NCBI GenBank assembly: GCA_035550735.1
Contig: DASZOM010000003.1
Span: forward strand, 11,675 to 75,674
Origin: JANQRA01 sp035550735
GTDB taxonomy: Bacteria > Actinomycetota > Acidimicrobiia > Spongiisociales > ZC4RG35
Reading direction: 5' to 3'
Length of the DNA: 64,000 nucleotides
This document shows, in pieces, positions 19,433 to 28,289 of this stretch. Numbering within the stretch: position 1 is the stretch's first letter; each line of letters opens with the position of its first letter. The notes under the pieces are model-generated. The model made no database searches and was not told the origin of the DNA. It saw nothing but the letters and a program-made list of their open reading frames with translations. The position numbers and the translations under genes were made by a program.

Positions 19433-20317
19433 TCAGCCCTTGACCGCTCCCATGGTGAATCCCTTGATGAACCGGTCGAGGAAGGCGTTGAAGACGAGGG
19501 CGATGGGGATGGCGACGATGATCACCGCCGCCTGCAGCGACTGCCAGAAGAAGACATCGCCCCGGATCAGCTCGGTGGGCACTCCGGTGGCGATGGTCTT
19601 CACCGCCGACGACTTGTTGAACGCCAGTGCGTATATGAACTCGTGGGCGGACAGGGTGAAGGCGAAGACGACGACGGCGATGATCCCGGGGACCATCAGG
19701 GGGAGCACCACCCGGGAGATCGCCCCGATCCGGCTCTGCCCGTCGACCATGGCCTGCTCCTCGATGTCCATCGGTATCCCCTTGAAGAACCCCATGAGCA
19801 GCCATGAGGAGATGGGGATGGTGATGGTCGGGTAGACCAGGATCAGCGACCACAGCGATTCCTGCAATCCCAGATAGGTGACGACCCTGGTCATCGGGAT
19901 GAACAGGAGGGTGGGCGGGATCAGATAGACCAGGAAGACGGCGATCCCCATCCGCTCCCCCCAGCGCAGTCGGAGACGGGCCAGGGCGTAGGCCATCGGC
20001 AGGGCGAGGACCAGTGTGATCAGGGTGACCGCCAGCCCGACGATGAAGCTGTTGCGGATGAACGTCAGGTAGTTGGTCTCGACGAAGAGCAGGCGGAGGT
20101 GCTCGAGCGTCGGGCCCATGTTGAACCAGAACGGGTTGTTGTCCTTGACGTACAGGTCCGAGGACTGCTTGAACATGCTGATGAGCGCCCAGCTGAATGG
20201 GAACACCGCGAACAGCGAGAAGGCGATCGCCGAGGCGTAGAGGCCGGTGCGGCCCCAGACCCGGCGACGCCGGGCCCTTCGCTGCAGGGTGGGGACGTCG
20301 GCGTCGTGCCACGCCAT
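19433..20317 (-). CDS. Carbohydrate ABC transporter permease, MalG type
   Basis: A 294-aa permease with six predicted membrane segments. The conserved cytoplasmic EAA loop is seen as EEQAMVDGQSRIGAISRVVLP, and the protein ends in DRFIKGFTMGAVKG, which is typical of MalG/UgpE-class proteins. The ATG at 20317 overlaps the MalF-type stop (ATGA); the longer upstream frame is a shadow. Last gene of the importer operon. Confidence 0.93.
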   Translation of the reverse strand: MAWHDADVPTLQRRARRRRVWGRTGLYASAIAFSLFAVFPFSWALISMFKQSSDLYVKDNNPFWFNMGPTLEHLRLLFVETNYLTFIRNSFIVGLAVTLITLVLALPMAYALARLRLRWGERMGIAVFLVYLIPPTLLFIPMTRVVTYLGLQESLWSLILVYPTITIPISSWLLMGFFKGIPMDIEEQAMVDGQSRIGAISRVVLPLMVPGIIAVVVFAFTLSAHEFIYALAFNKSSAVKTIATGVPTELIRGDVFFWQSLQAAVIIVAIPIALVFNAFLDRFIKGFTMGAVKG

Positions 20318-21219
20318 CACAACACCTCCCGGCGGCGGGCGAGACGCAGCACGACCGCGGTGATCCCGACCAGGACCGGTAGCAGGAACAGGGCGACCGC
20401 GGCCCCTTGCCCGAGCGCACCGCCCTCGATCCCCTTGATGAAGGCCCAGGTGGAGAGGACCTGGGTGGCGTTGGTGGGGCCGCCCCGGGTGAGGATGTAG
20501 ACGAGGCTCATGTCGGAGATGCTGAGGATGACCCCGAAGAGGACGGCGACGGCGATGATCGGTGCCAGCAGGGGGATGGTGACCTGGAACATCCGGCGCC
20601 AGGTCCCGGCGCCGTCGACGGCGACCGCATCGTTGATCTCGTCGGGGATGGCGACCAGCCCCGCCATCACGATCACCGCCGCCAGGGGGACGATGCGCCA
20701 GGCCTGGACGATGATCACCGCCCACATCGCCAGTTCGGGCCGCCCCAGCCAGTACATGTTCTCGGTGATGAGACCCATCCCTCTCAACAGCCAGTCGATG
20801 GGGGAGAAGATCGAGTCGAATGTCCACAGCCAGGTGATGGTGGCGAGGGACACCGGGGCGACCCAGGGGAGGAGGATCAGGAACCTGACCAGCCACTTGC
20901 CCCGGAACTCCCTGGTGAGCACTTCGGCGAGCGCCGTCGCCAGGACCACGACCACCAGGTTGGAGAGCGTGGCGAACCAGAACGTGTTCCACAGAGCCTG
21001 ACGGAACACCGGGTCGTCGAGCACCCGGGAGAAGGTGTCGAAGCCGACGAAGTCGAGCCTGGGGTTCCCGGTGCTGATGTTGGTGAAGGCGTAGATGATG
21101 GATAGGACGAAGGGGAAGCCGACCAGGGCGATGATGTAGATGATCGCCGGGGACAGGAAGAGACCGGCGAGGAATCGGGGGTTGTCGGCGAGATAGCGCT
21201 CCCGGGTGAGGGTCGTCAT
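20317..21219 (-). CDS. Carbohydrate ABC transporter permease, MalF type
   Basis: A 300-aa inner-membrane protein with six membrane segments. The N-terminus has the family pattern FLAGLFLSPAIIYIIALVGF, and the EAA loop is NDAVAVDGAGTWRRMFQVTIP. RGGPTNATQVLSTWAF near the C-terminus matches the MalF/UgpA class. Start and stop both overlap neighbours by 4 bp (ATGA), so stoichiometric coupled translation with the ATPase and MalG partner is likely. Confidence 0.93.
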   Translation of the reverse strand: MTTLTRERYLADNPRFLAGLFLSPAIIYIIALVGFPFVLSIIYAFTNISTGNPRLDFVGFDTFSRVLDDPVFRQALWNTFWFATLSNLVVVVLATALAEVLTREFRGKWLVRFLILLPWVAPVSLATITWLWTFDSIFSPIDWLLRGMGLITENMYWLGRPELAMWAVIIVQAWRIVPLAAVIVMAGLVAIPDEINDAVAVDGAGTWRRMFQVTIPLLAPIIAVAVLFGVILSISDMSLVYILTRGGPTNATQVLSTWAFIKGIEGGALGQGAAVALFLLPVLVGITAVVLRLARRREVL

Positions 21220-22250
21220 CAGAGCGGCTGGGCTGGGATCGCCGGCCCATCGCCGTCGGCGTCGAAGAACCGGAGCTGGTCCCTGGCCACGGTGAAGGAA
21301 TGGTCCCGGTCGACTTCGATGGGGATGGTCACCGTCGCCGGGAGCATCGCGATCACCTTCGAATCGTCATGACCCTCGATGTGCCCGTAGAGGTAGCGCT
21401 CCGAGCCGAGGTACTCCACCCGGTTGACGTGGAAGGTGAAGGGTACCCGCTCCCCGGCACCGTCGCCGATGCCTTCGGGTAGGAGCTGCTCGGGGCGGAA
21501 CCCGAAGAGGAAGTCGCGATGCCCGAGGAGGTTCATCGGTGGCGAGCCGATGAACTGGGCGACGAAGACGTCCTTCGGATGGTGATAGACCTCCTCGGGC
21601 GTGCCCAGCTGGCGCACCTTGCCCTTGTTCATCACCGCGATCCGGTCGCCCATCCCCATCGCCTCGACCTGGTCGTGGGTGACGTAGATGGTGGTGATCC
21701 CGATGCGACGCTGGAACTCCATGAGGTCGTCACGGGCGGCCGCCCGCAGCTTTGCGTCGAGGTTGGAGAGGGGCTCGTCGAGGAGGAAGACACTCGGCTC
21801 GCGCACCAGGGCCCGTGCCAGGGCGACACGCTGGCGCTCACCACCGGATAGCTGGCGGGGCCGCCGGTGGAGGAGATTCTCGATCCCGAACAGCTCGGCT
21901 GCCCATCGCACCTTCGGTCCCCGTTCCTCCGCGGGCATCCCGTGCGACTTCAGAGGGAAGGCGATGTTGTTCTCCACGGTCATGTGCGGGTAGAGCGCAT
22001 ACGACTGGAAGACCATGGCGATCCGCCTCGCCCGTGGCGGCAGTCCGATGACGTTCTCGCCGCCGAGGAGGATCTCTCCCGAGGTCGGCTGCTCCAGCCC
22101 GGCGATCATCCGGAGCAGGGTCGTCTTGCCACAGCCGGAGGGGCCGAGAAGGACGAGGAACTCGCCTTCCTCGGAGCGCAGGTCGACCCCGTCGACCGCC
22201 TCGACCTCACCAAAGTGCTTGGTGAGGCCACGCACTTCTACAACGGCCAC
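21219..22250 (-). CDS. Sugar ABC transporter ATPase (MalK/UgpC/MsiK type)
   Basis: A 343-aa ATPase. Walker A is GPSGCGKT, the Q-loop is MVFQSYALYPHMTVENN, the signature is LSGGERQR, Walker B is VFLLDEPLSNLDAK, and a C-terminal TOBE/OB region follows residue 240 (FGFRPEQLLPEG). The start is GTG at 22250 with only a weak ribosome-binding site. A 12-bp stem-loop sits between this gene and the upstream binding-protein gene. It may also energise the second importer at 49-52 kb, which has no ATPase in the window. Confidence 0.93.
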   Translation of the reverse strand: MAVVEVRGLTKHFGEVEAVDGVDLRSEEGEFLVLLGPSGCGKTTLLRMIAGLEQPTSGEILLGGENVIGLPPRARRIAMVFQSYALYPHMTVENNIAFPLKSHGMPAEERGPKVRWAAELFGIENLLHRRPRQLSGGERQRVALARALVREPSVFLLDEPLSNLDAKLRAAARDDLMEFQRRIGITTIYVTHDQVEAMGMGDRIAVMNKGKVRQLGTPEEVYHHPKDVFVAQFIGSPPMNLLGHRDFLFGFRPEQLLPEGIGDGAGERVPFTFHVNRVEYLGSERYLYGHIEGHDDSKVIAMLPATVTIPIEVDRDHSFTVARDQLRFFDADGDGPAIPAQPL

Positions 22251-22271
22251 AGGCTCACCCTATAGGCGCGG

Positions 22272-22302
22272 GTGAATGGTGTTGACGGGCAACACCATTC
22301 AC
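22272..22302. other. Perfect 12-bp stem-loop between binding-protein and ATPase genes
   Basis: Arms GTGAATGGTGTT (22272-22283) and AACACCATTCAC (22291-22302) flank a 7-nt loop. The position, after the solute-binding gene and before the transporter genes of the same operon, fits an mRNA-stabilising or attenuating element that raises binding-protein over membrane-subunit expression. An operator role is the alternative. Confidence 0.6.
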
Positions 22303-22317
22303 ACACACTGGGTCGTC

Positions 22318-23757
22318 TCAGCTTCCAACCAGACCCTGTTCACGCCACGTGTCGAAGATGGCGTTGATCTTGGCCTCGGCGTCGGCCACCGCCTCTGCCG
22401 GGCTCATGTTGCCCTGGGCCGCCTCGGCGAACATCACCGGGATGATGCTCTCGCCGAAGATCTGGCCCTCGGCGGGGTTGGCCGGTCCGGGGTGCCCGAT
22501 GTTGGTCGCCCAGTCGAGCGACGTCGACAGCACCGACAGCTTGTCCGAGGGGTTCGACCCGAACGGGTCGTCCTGCACCCATGACTCCAGGTCGGGCACC
22601 CGTTCCGGGAACGCCGGGAAGTCGTACAACTTCGAGTTCCACGCCACGGGAGCCAGGTTCTCGGTGTAGTGCAGGAGGAACTCCTGCGCCGCCGCCACGT
22701 TGACGTCGGGGGCGTCGGGGATCAGCCAGTTGTACATCACGTGTGACGCAACCACCGCCGTCTCCGGGCCCTCGAGAGCCGGGGTGAACCAGATGTCGTC
22801 GGCCACCTCGAGACCCTCGTCCTGTGCGGTGCGATACGCCGAGATCGAGTTGAGGATGTAGCTCAGCTCTCCCGAGTTGATCCCCTGGTTGTTCGAAGCC
22901 GCGTTCCAGGCGAAGACCTCCGGGGTCATCGCATTGGCGAACAGCTCGTTCATGTACTCGATCGCGGCGATGGTGGCGTCCGAGTTGATCACGACGTTCT
23001 CGTTCTCGTCCTGGATCGAGGCGCCGAACGACCACATCAGCCCGCGCAATGCCATGTTGGAGTCGATCTCCTGTGACATGCCGATCCCGAGCTGGACACC
23101 TTCCGAGGAGAAGATCTCCGACCCACCCTGGAGCAGGTCGTCGTATGTCCGGGGACCGTCGGGCATCCCCACCGCTTCCCACAGGGAACGCCGGTAGTCA
23201 CCCGGGTCCGGCACCCAGGCCGGGGCGTAGGCGTAGTACTTGCCCGTGTTGGGGTTGAGCGAGGACCGTCTGGTCAGGTCGAGCATCTCGCCGTAGCGGC
23301 TCTCCGCCTCGGCGACGAGGTCGGCCATGTCGACCACCGACGGCTCGTGCTGGCTCTGCACGGCGATGTACTGCATCAGGTCGTGCTCCGGGGCGCCCGA
23401 CTGGATCTCGGCGGCGATGGCGGCTGGGACATCGGCCACTGCGATGTGGTCGATGTTGACCTCCACACCCACCTGCTCGCCCCACGCCTGGGCGAACGGG
23501 TCGAACCAGGTGTCGTGGGCCGGGACGAAGTGGCTCCATAGCAGGATGTTGAGCGATCCACTCAGGGCCTGGGTCGGCTCGACGAAGGTCTCCTCTGGGG
23601 CAGCGCCCCCCGTGGCCCCGGTGGTGGAGGGCCCACCACCTCCTGTCGTCGTCGTGGCTCCCGAACCGTTGGGGCCACAGGCCGCCAGCAGGGCGGCCCC
23701 TGACAGGTAGAGGAACTCCCTTCGGGTGATCCCTCTCCGGTATCTGCGAGGTACCAA
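22318..23757 (-). CDS. Sugar ABC substrate-binding lipoprotein exported by Tat
   Basis: A 479-aa extracellular solute-binding protein (family 1 type). It begins with a twin-arginine signal: RR at residues 12-13 in TRREFLYLSG, then lipobox AALLAAC with Cys27, then a Thr/Gly linker. TTG at 23757 is chosen as start because a full AGGAGG lies 5 nt upstream; an upstream in-frame start would bury the signal. The mature part has the typical GSLNILLWSHFVPAHDTWF beginning. Tat export implies folding, perhaps with a cofactor, before translocation, unlike the other two binding proteins of this window. The ligand is unknown. Confidence 0.9.
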   Translation of the reverse strand: MVPRRYRRGITRREFLYLSGAALLAACGPNGSGATTTTGGGGPSTTGATGGAAPEETFVEPTQALSGSLNILLWSHFVPAHDTWFDPFAQAWGEQVGVEVNIDHIAVADVPAAIAAEIQSGAPEHDLMQYIAVQSQHEPSVVDMADLVAEAESRYGEMLDLTRRSSLNPNTGKYYAYAPAWVPDPGDYRRSLWEAVGMPDGPRTYDDLLQGGSEIFSSEGVQLGIGMSQEIDSNMALRGLMWSFGASIQDENENVVINSDATIAAIEYMNELFANAMTPEVFAWNAASNNQGINSGELSYILNSISAYRTAQDEGLEVADDIWFTPALEGPETAVVASHVMYNWLIPDAPDVNVAAAQEFLLHYTENLAPVAWNSKLYDFPAFPERVPDLESWVQDDPFGSNPSDKLSVLSTSLDWATNIGHPGPANPAEGQIFGESIIPVMFAEAAQGNMSPAEAVADAEAKINAIFDTWREQGLVGS

Positions 23758-23882
23758 CTCAGCCTCCTCCGCAAATGGGCCTATCCAATTCCCCGGTTGA
23801 TGGAAATCCGAACCTACCACCACACACCGGATGGTGCAGGTGGGCACCCCGGCGGGGGCGAGGCCCGTAGGCTCTGGCCATC

Positions 23883-25769
23883 ATGCGTGGCACCAGGTTC
23901 GGGACCCTGCTCACCGCCCTGGTCTTCCTGCTCGGCATGGAGATGGCCCGCTTCCACTTCGGTTCGCTGGGCTGGTACCAGCGGGACACATTGGGGATCG
24001 GTGCCATCGACCTCATCCCGATCGCCCTCACCCCCTTCCTGGCCGGGGCGCTGCTCCCGGTGCTCTCGCGCTGGCTCTCCCTTCGCTACAGCCTCGGGCT
24101 CGGTGCGCTGGTCCTCGCCGTTGCCCGCGTGGTCAACCAGGTCTCCGACGACCCGTGGACCGACCACTGGACCTCGGGTGTCGCAGTCGCCGCCATGGTC
24201 GGGATGCTCCCCCTCCTCCTCAGCCTGGGTCGCGAGGTCCTGGTGGCCGGGGTGCTGGTCGGGCTCACTCTCGACTCGGCGATCAAGGGGCTGGGGGCGA
24301 GCCTCGATCTCGCCTACCGACCGGGCATCATCCCGCTGGCTGCCACCGTGGCCCTCGCCGCCGCCGTCGTATTCCTGGCGGTGACCGTCGCCATACCGGC
24401 ACGAGCCGGACCACGCTGGAGATCGGCGATCCCCCTGATCGGCCTCGGTCCGTATCTGTTCGCCCAATACCTGGTGCTGCAGTCGCCTGGCTGGGTGTCA
24501 GAGCTGACGACGGTGGACACCGGGCTGATCTCGGTGGGCATCACCAGCCTGAACCTGGTCGGCTTGTGGGCCGCCCAGCGGTTCGGCAGCTCGCGGCTCA
24601 TGGTCGCGTTGTCGGCGGTGGCGGTGGCAGCGCCGGTCGTGCTCGCCGACGGATCGCGTGAGGTGTTCGCCGTGCTGGTCGTCCTCGGCATCCCCGCCGC
24701 GGGCATCCTCTGGGCGGGGCTGGTCCCGAGGACCCAGGGCATGGCGGTGACACCTGCGGTGGTGACCATGACGGCCGGGTCGGTGTTGTTCCTGATGATC
24801 GGGTTCGCCTACTACCTCCCCCTCGACCTCGACCTGGGCTTCAGCCAATCCCGCGCCCGTGTCGCCGGGGCCGTGCTCGTGGTGGTCTTCGGGCTGCTCG
24901 CCGCCCTGGCGCGCCGACCCGCCGACCCCGAGACGGTCCCGGTCGGGATCCCGCTTCTCGCTTCCTTCGCCCTGGTGCTGCCCCTGGTCGGGCTGCTCGG
25001 CGCCGGGTCGCTGCCGACGGCGGCGGACACCGGGCCGGTCCGCTTCATGTCGTACAACCTGCACCAGAGCTTCGGCACCTCCGGTGAGATGGACGTGGAC
25101 GCCATCGCCGAGGTGATCGAGGAGAGCGGCGCGACCGTGGTCGGTCTCCAGGAGGTGGCGCGGGGCGGTCTGCTCAACGCCAACACCGACCTGGTTCATC
25201 TCCTCGGTGTGAGGCTCGGCTGGGAGCACATCGCGTTCTTCGGGACCACCGACCCGGTCTGGGGGAACGCCATCCTCAGCCGGTACCCGTTGGGCGAGGT
25301 GCAGCGGCGTCTCCTCCCCAAGGTGGGCACCCCCTATCAGCGGGGGTATCTCGCCGCCGAGGTGGAGACACCCGAGGGCCAGGTCCTCTTCATCTCCACC
25401 CATCTCCAGCACATCAACGATCCCGACGTCCACGATGAGGACCCCGAGTCCGATCTCTACCCGGTGCACACCGAGCAGCTGGCCGTCGTGATCGAGGAGT
25501 GGGCGGGTCGTCAGCCGGCGGTGCTGGTGGGCGATCTCAACGCCCGGCCCGGCTGGCGACAGGTGGAGGAGCTGTTGGACGCCGGCTGGGTGGACGCCTG
25601 GGCCGAGGCCGGGTCCGGCGACGGCTTCACCTCGAACGCCGCCGACCCCCAACACCGCATCGACTACATCTTCCACACCCCCGACCTGACCACCCTCTCG
25701 ATCGAAGTGATCCCCTCCCAATCCTCCGACCACTTCGCAGTGGTGGCTGACCTGGCCGCTGGTCCCTGA
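23883..25769 (+). CDS. Membrane-anchored endonuclease/exonuclease/phosphatase (EEP) family protein
   Basis: A 628-aa protein in two parts. Residues 1 to about 375 form roughly ten hydrophobic segments. The C-terminal about 250 residues form an EEP domain with the motifs MSYNLHQSF, GLQEVARGG (catalytic Glu), NAILSRYPL, FISTHLQH, LVGDLNARP (Asp/Asn) and SSDHFAVVADL (Asp/His), all intact. EEP enzymes are Mg-dependent phosphodiesterases or phosphatases; the membrane anchor suggests a lipid, polyprenyl or extracellular DNA substrate. Divergent from the sugar importer over 125 bp. Confidence 0.88.
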   Translation: MRGTRFGTLLTALVFLLGMEMARFHFGSLGWYQRDTLGIGAIDLIPIALTPFLAGALLPVLSRWLSLRYSLGLGALVLAVARVVNQVSDDPWTDHWTSGVAVAAMVGMLPLLLSLGREVLVAGVLVGLTLDSAIKGLGASLDLAYRPGIIPLAATVALAAAVVFLAVTVAIPARAGPRWRSAIPLIGLGPYLFAQYLVLQSPGWVSELTTVDTGLISVGITSLNLVGLWAAQRFGSSRLMVALSAVAVAAPVVLADGSREVFAVLVVLGIPAAGILWAGLVPRTQGMAVTPAVVTMTAGSVLFLMIGFAYYLPLDLDLGFSQSRARVAGAVLVVVFGLLAALARRPADPETVPVGIPLLASFALVLPLVGLLGAGSLPTAADTGPVRFMSYNLHQSFGTSGEMDVDAIAEVIEESGATVVGLQEVARGGLLNANTDLVHLLGVRLGWEHIAFFGTTDPVWGNAILSRYPLGEVQRRLLPKVGTPYQRGYLAAEVETPEGQVLFISTHLQHINDPDVHDEDPESDLYPVHTEQLAVVIEEWAGRQPAVLVGDLNARPGWRQVEELLDAGWVDAWAEAGSGDGFTSNAADPQHRIDYIFHTPDLTTLSIEVIPSQSSDHFAVVADLAAGP

Positions 25770-25784
25770 TCGTTTCCTAATGCT

Positions 25785-25878
25785 CCAGGGCCCACTATCG
25801 GGCTTTTGGACGTTTCATTGGGAAGACCTCCACGTCCGGTGGTAATGAAACGCCCCAGGGCCCACTATTGGGCCCTGG
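25785..25878. terminator. Bidirectional terminator-like element with duplicated palindrome
   Basis: Between convergent genes. Copy 1 (25785-25803) includes GCCC-ACTATC-GGGC followed by TTTT, an intrinsic terminator for the plus strand. Copy 2 (25855-25878) is a perfect stem with arms CCAGGGCCCA and TGGGCCCTGG around CTAT. Between the copies, CGTTTCATT (25811-25819) and AATGAAACG (25844-25852) form a further 9-bp inverted repeat, so the whole region can fold as a nested structure. Confidence 0.65.
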
Positions 25879-25900
25879 AACCTAAGGAATCCGAAACCAC

Positions 25901-26845
25901 CTACCCCAGGACCCGCGCCAGCAGCTTGCGGTCGACGCTGCCGCCGCTGACGATGCAGACGCTGACTCCGCGCTCGGTGACCGGGGTTGCGAGCGCCGCC
26001 GCCAAGGCGGCGGCGCCGGCACCCTCGGTCACCAGCTTGTCGCCGAGGGCGAGACGGCGGATCGAATCCATCACCTGCTCCTCGGTGACCAGCACCACCT
26101 CGTCGACCAGCCGACGCAGCATCGGGTACATCTCGTCGGTGATGACCGGGGTGGAAGCCCCCTCCACGATGGTGTCGTGCCAGTCGATCCAGCTCGGCCC
26201 GCCCGCCGCGAATGCGGCGGCCAGGGCCGAGTTGACCTTGGCCTGCACCGCATAGACCCGCACCGACGGGACGAGTGTCTTCAATACGGACGCCACCCCG
26301 CCGAGAAGAGCGCCCCCGCCGACCGGGATGAACACCGAGTCGAGATCGGGGAGGTCCTCGAAGATCTCCAGACCGATGGTGCCATGCCCGGCGAGCATCA
26401 ACGGTTCCCCCCACGGGTTGAGATAGGCGTAGGGCTCGCCACGCCACGCCTCCTCGAACATGAACCTCATCAACTCGGTCATCGTGACCGGGACCAGATC
26501 CACGCCATAGCCCTCGAGCGCCTCTCGCTTCGAGCCGTGGAGGCTGTCGGGGACGTGGGAGCGGGCGACAATGCCGAGCTCACGGGCCATGTGACCAAGG
26601 GCGAGAGCGGTGTTCCCGGCGCTGGTGGTGGCGATGCCGGACGCCGTCTCCTCGGGCCCGAGACTCAGCGCCCAGTTGCCGACGCCACGGATCTTGAAGG
26701 AGCCCACCGGCTGCAGCACCTCGGGCTTGAGGAAGATGGCCCCGGGCTCGGGCCCGCCCCTGAGACTGAGCAGGGGTGTGCGCACCACCAGGTCGGCGAT
26801 ACGCTCGGCGGCCGCCTCGACCTGGGCGAGGTCGGGCGGCTGCAC
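25901..26845 (-). CDS. Second threonine/serine dehydratase-like PLP enzyme
   Basis: A 314-aa fold type II PLP protein. The lysine is K51 in GSFKIRGVGN; SAGNTALALG is the substrate loop and GGGALLGG the phosphate-binding Gly run; SGGSVDRKLLARVLG closes the protein. There is no ACT domain. It aligns by eye over its full length with the dehydratase at 4396-5349 (shared GHGTIGLEIFEDLPDLD / GNGTIGLELVEDLPDLD-type block), so the two look like diverged paralogues. It stands alone, with no cyclodeaminase partner. Starts with GTG. Confidence 0.85.
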   Translation of the reverse strand: MQPPDLAQVEAAAERIADLVVRTPLLSLRGGPEPGAIFLKPEVLQPVGSFKIRGVGNWALSLGPEETASGIATTSAGNTALALGHMARELGIVARSHVPDSLHGSKREALEGYGVDLVPVTMTELMRFMFEEAWRGEPYAYLNPWGEPLMLAGHGTIGLEIFEDLPDLDSVFIPVGGGALLGGVASVLKTLVPSVRVYAVQAKVNSALAAAFAAGGPSWIDWHDTIVEGASTPVITDEMYPMLRRLVDEVVLVTEEQVMDSIRRLALGDKLVTEGAGAAALAAALATPVTERGVSVCIVSGGSVDRKLLARVLG

Positions 26846-26930
26846 CGGGTCACCGCCCCATCCGGTCGGCCTGGTCTCGGTTATCTCGGCCTCCTCGATT
26901 CTGGCCCGAACACTGTGGCAGCCCCCGACA

Positions 26931-28181
26931 TCAGGTCCGCTGGGGCGGGGTCGTCGAGATGGTGGGTGAGCGTCTGCGGAAGATCAGGCCGGCCAACGCC
27001 ACGACCACGGCCACCACCACCGTCGCCACCCGGGCAGAGGTCAGATCCGCCATGGCGCCGTTGATCACCGCCGCCAATGGACGGGACCCGAGAAAGGCGA
27101 CCGCCCAGATCGCCATGACCCGGCCACGCAACTCCTCCGGGACCCGGACATGGATCGCCGTGGTCAAGCTGGTGACCCCCAACAGGAAGCCGAACCCGCC
27201 GACGAGCGCACCACCCAATGCCAACGGCGCGGTGGGCGCCAGGCCGAGCACGGCCAGCCCGGAGGCGATGAAGCCGAAGCCCACCGTCGCCACCCGGGCG
27301 TGGCCCCAGCGAAGGTTGGCCGAGGTGACCACGAAGGTCCCGATCACCGCTCCGAGACCGAATGCGGATATCACCAGTCCGACCAGGGCGTCGGCATTGG
27401 TGAACAGGGAGTCCTCCAGCCCATGGGCGAGAGACGGCGTGAGGGTGATGAGCGGATCGGCGGCGAACCCGACCGCAACCAACCCACTGAGCAGGAGAGC
27501 GAGTGGCGGATCGCTTCTCACATGACGAAGACCAACCCAGATGGACCCCCGCTGGGGCGGCCCGATGTCACGCGTCGTGACCAGAAGAAGACCGACGACG
27601 AGAGCGCAATAGGAGAGGGCGTTGAAACCGAACGCGATCCCAGGCCCCCAGGCCACCAGGACCGCGGCTCCCAGGGCGGGCCCGACCGCCCGAGCGAGGT
27701 TGAAGGTCACCGAGTTGAGCGCCACCGCCTGATCCAGGTCGCGAAGCGGGACGAGGGCTGGGACCAGCGCCTGCGACGTCGGCGCCGACACCGCGTTGGC
27801 CACGCCGAGCACGAGGCCGGTCCCCAACACGATCCCTGCCCCGGTGAAGCCGTCCAAGCCGAAGACGACCGTGACGACGGCGAGTGTCGCCACGGCGGCG
27901 CCGGCGACCACCTGGGAGCCGAGGAGGAGTCGGCGACGGTCGAACCGGTCCGCCGCCGCCCCGGTCCACGGACTGAGCACCAGGATGGGGAGGAATTGGG
28001 AGACCCCGACCAGACCGACCATGAACGCGGAGCCGGTCAGGTCGAACACGACCACGGCGGCGGTCACCTGCTGGAACCACGTCCCGATGTTGGAGGCCAG
28101 GTTGCCGACGAAGTACGGGCCGAAGTTGCGGTCCGCAATGAGGGACATCGCCCCACGTGGGGCGGATTCTGACGTTGCCAA
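26931..28181 (-). CDS. MFS transporter (EntS/MFS_3-like)
   Basis: A 416-aa protein with about twelve membrane segments. The N-terminal pattern FGPYFVGNLASNIGTWFQQ, then SPWTGAAADRFDRRRLLL between segments 2 and 3, and EELRGRVMAIWAVAFLG in the second half are typical of MFS_3 efflux proteins. The start is uncertain: TTG at 28181 gives the full frame, while ATG at 28148 (MSLIADRNFG) is the better family start. Substrate unknown. Confidence 0.88.
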   Translation of the reverse strand: MATSESAPRGAMSLIADRNFGPYFVGNLASNIGTWFQQVTAAVVVFDLTGSAFMVGLVGVSQFLPILVLSPWTGAAADRFDRRRLLLGSQVVAGAAVATLAVVTVVFGLDGFTGAGIVLGTGLVLGVANAVSAPTSQALVPALVPLRDLDQAVALNSVTFNLARAVGPALGAAVLVAWGPGIAFGFNALSYCALVVGLLLVTTRDIGPPQRGSIWVGLRHVRSDPPLALLLSGLVAVGFAADPLITLTPSLAHGLEDSLFTNADALVGLVISAFGLGAVIGTFVVTSANLRWGHARVATVGFGFIASGLAVLGLAPTAPLALGGALVGGFGFLLGVTSLTTAIHVRVPEELRGRVMAIWAVAFLGSRPLAAVINGAMADLTSARVATVVVAVVVALAGLIFRRRSPTISTTPPQRT

Positions 28182-28289
28182 GGAGCGGCGATGTTATCGG
28201 GCGCCGTCGCAGACTCGGCCGGTGGACTTAGGGAGTCAATCGTGCCAGGATCGCCTGCCTGGCCCGCAGTCCGATCCACCCGGAGGGAG

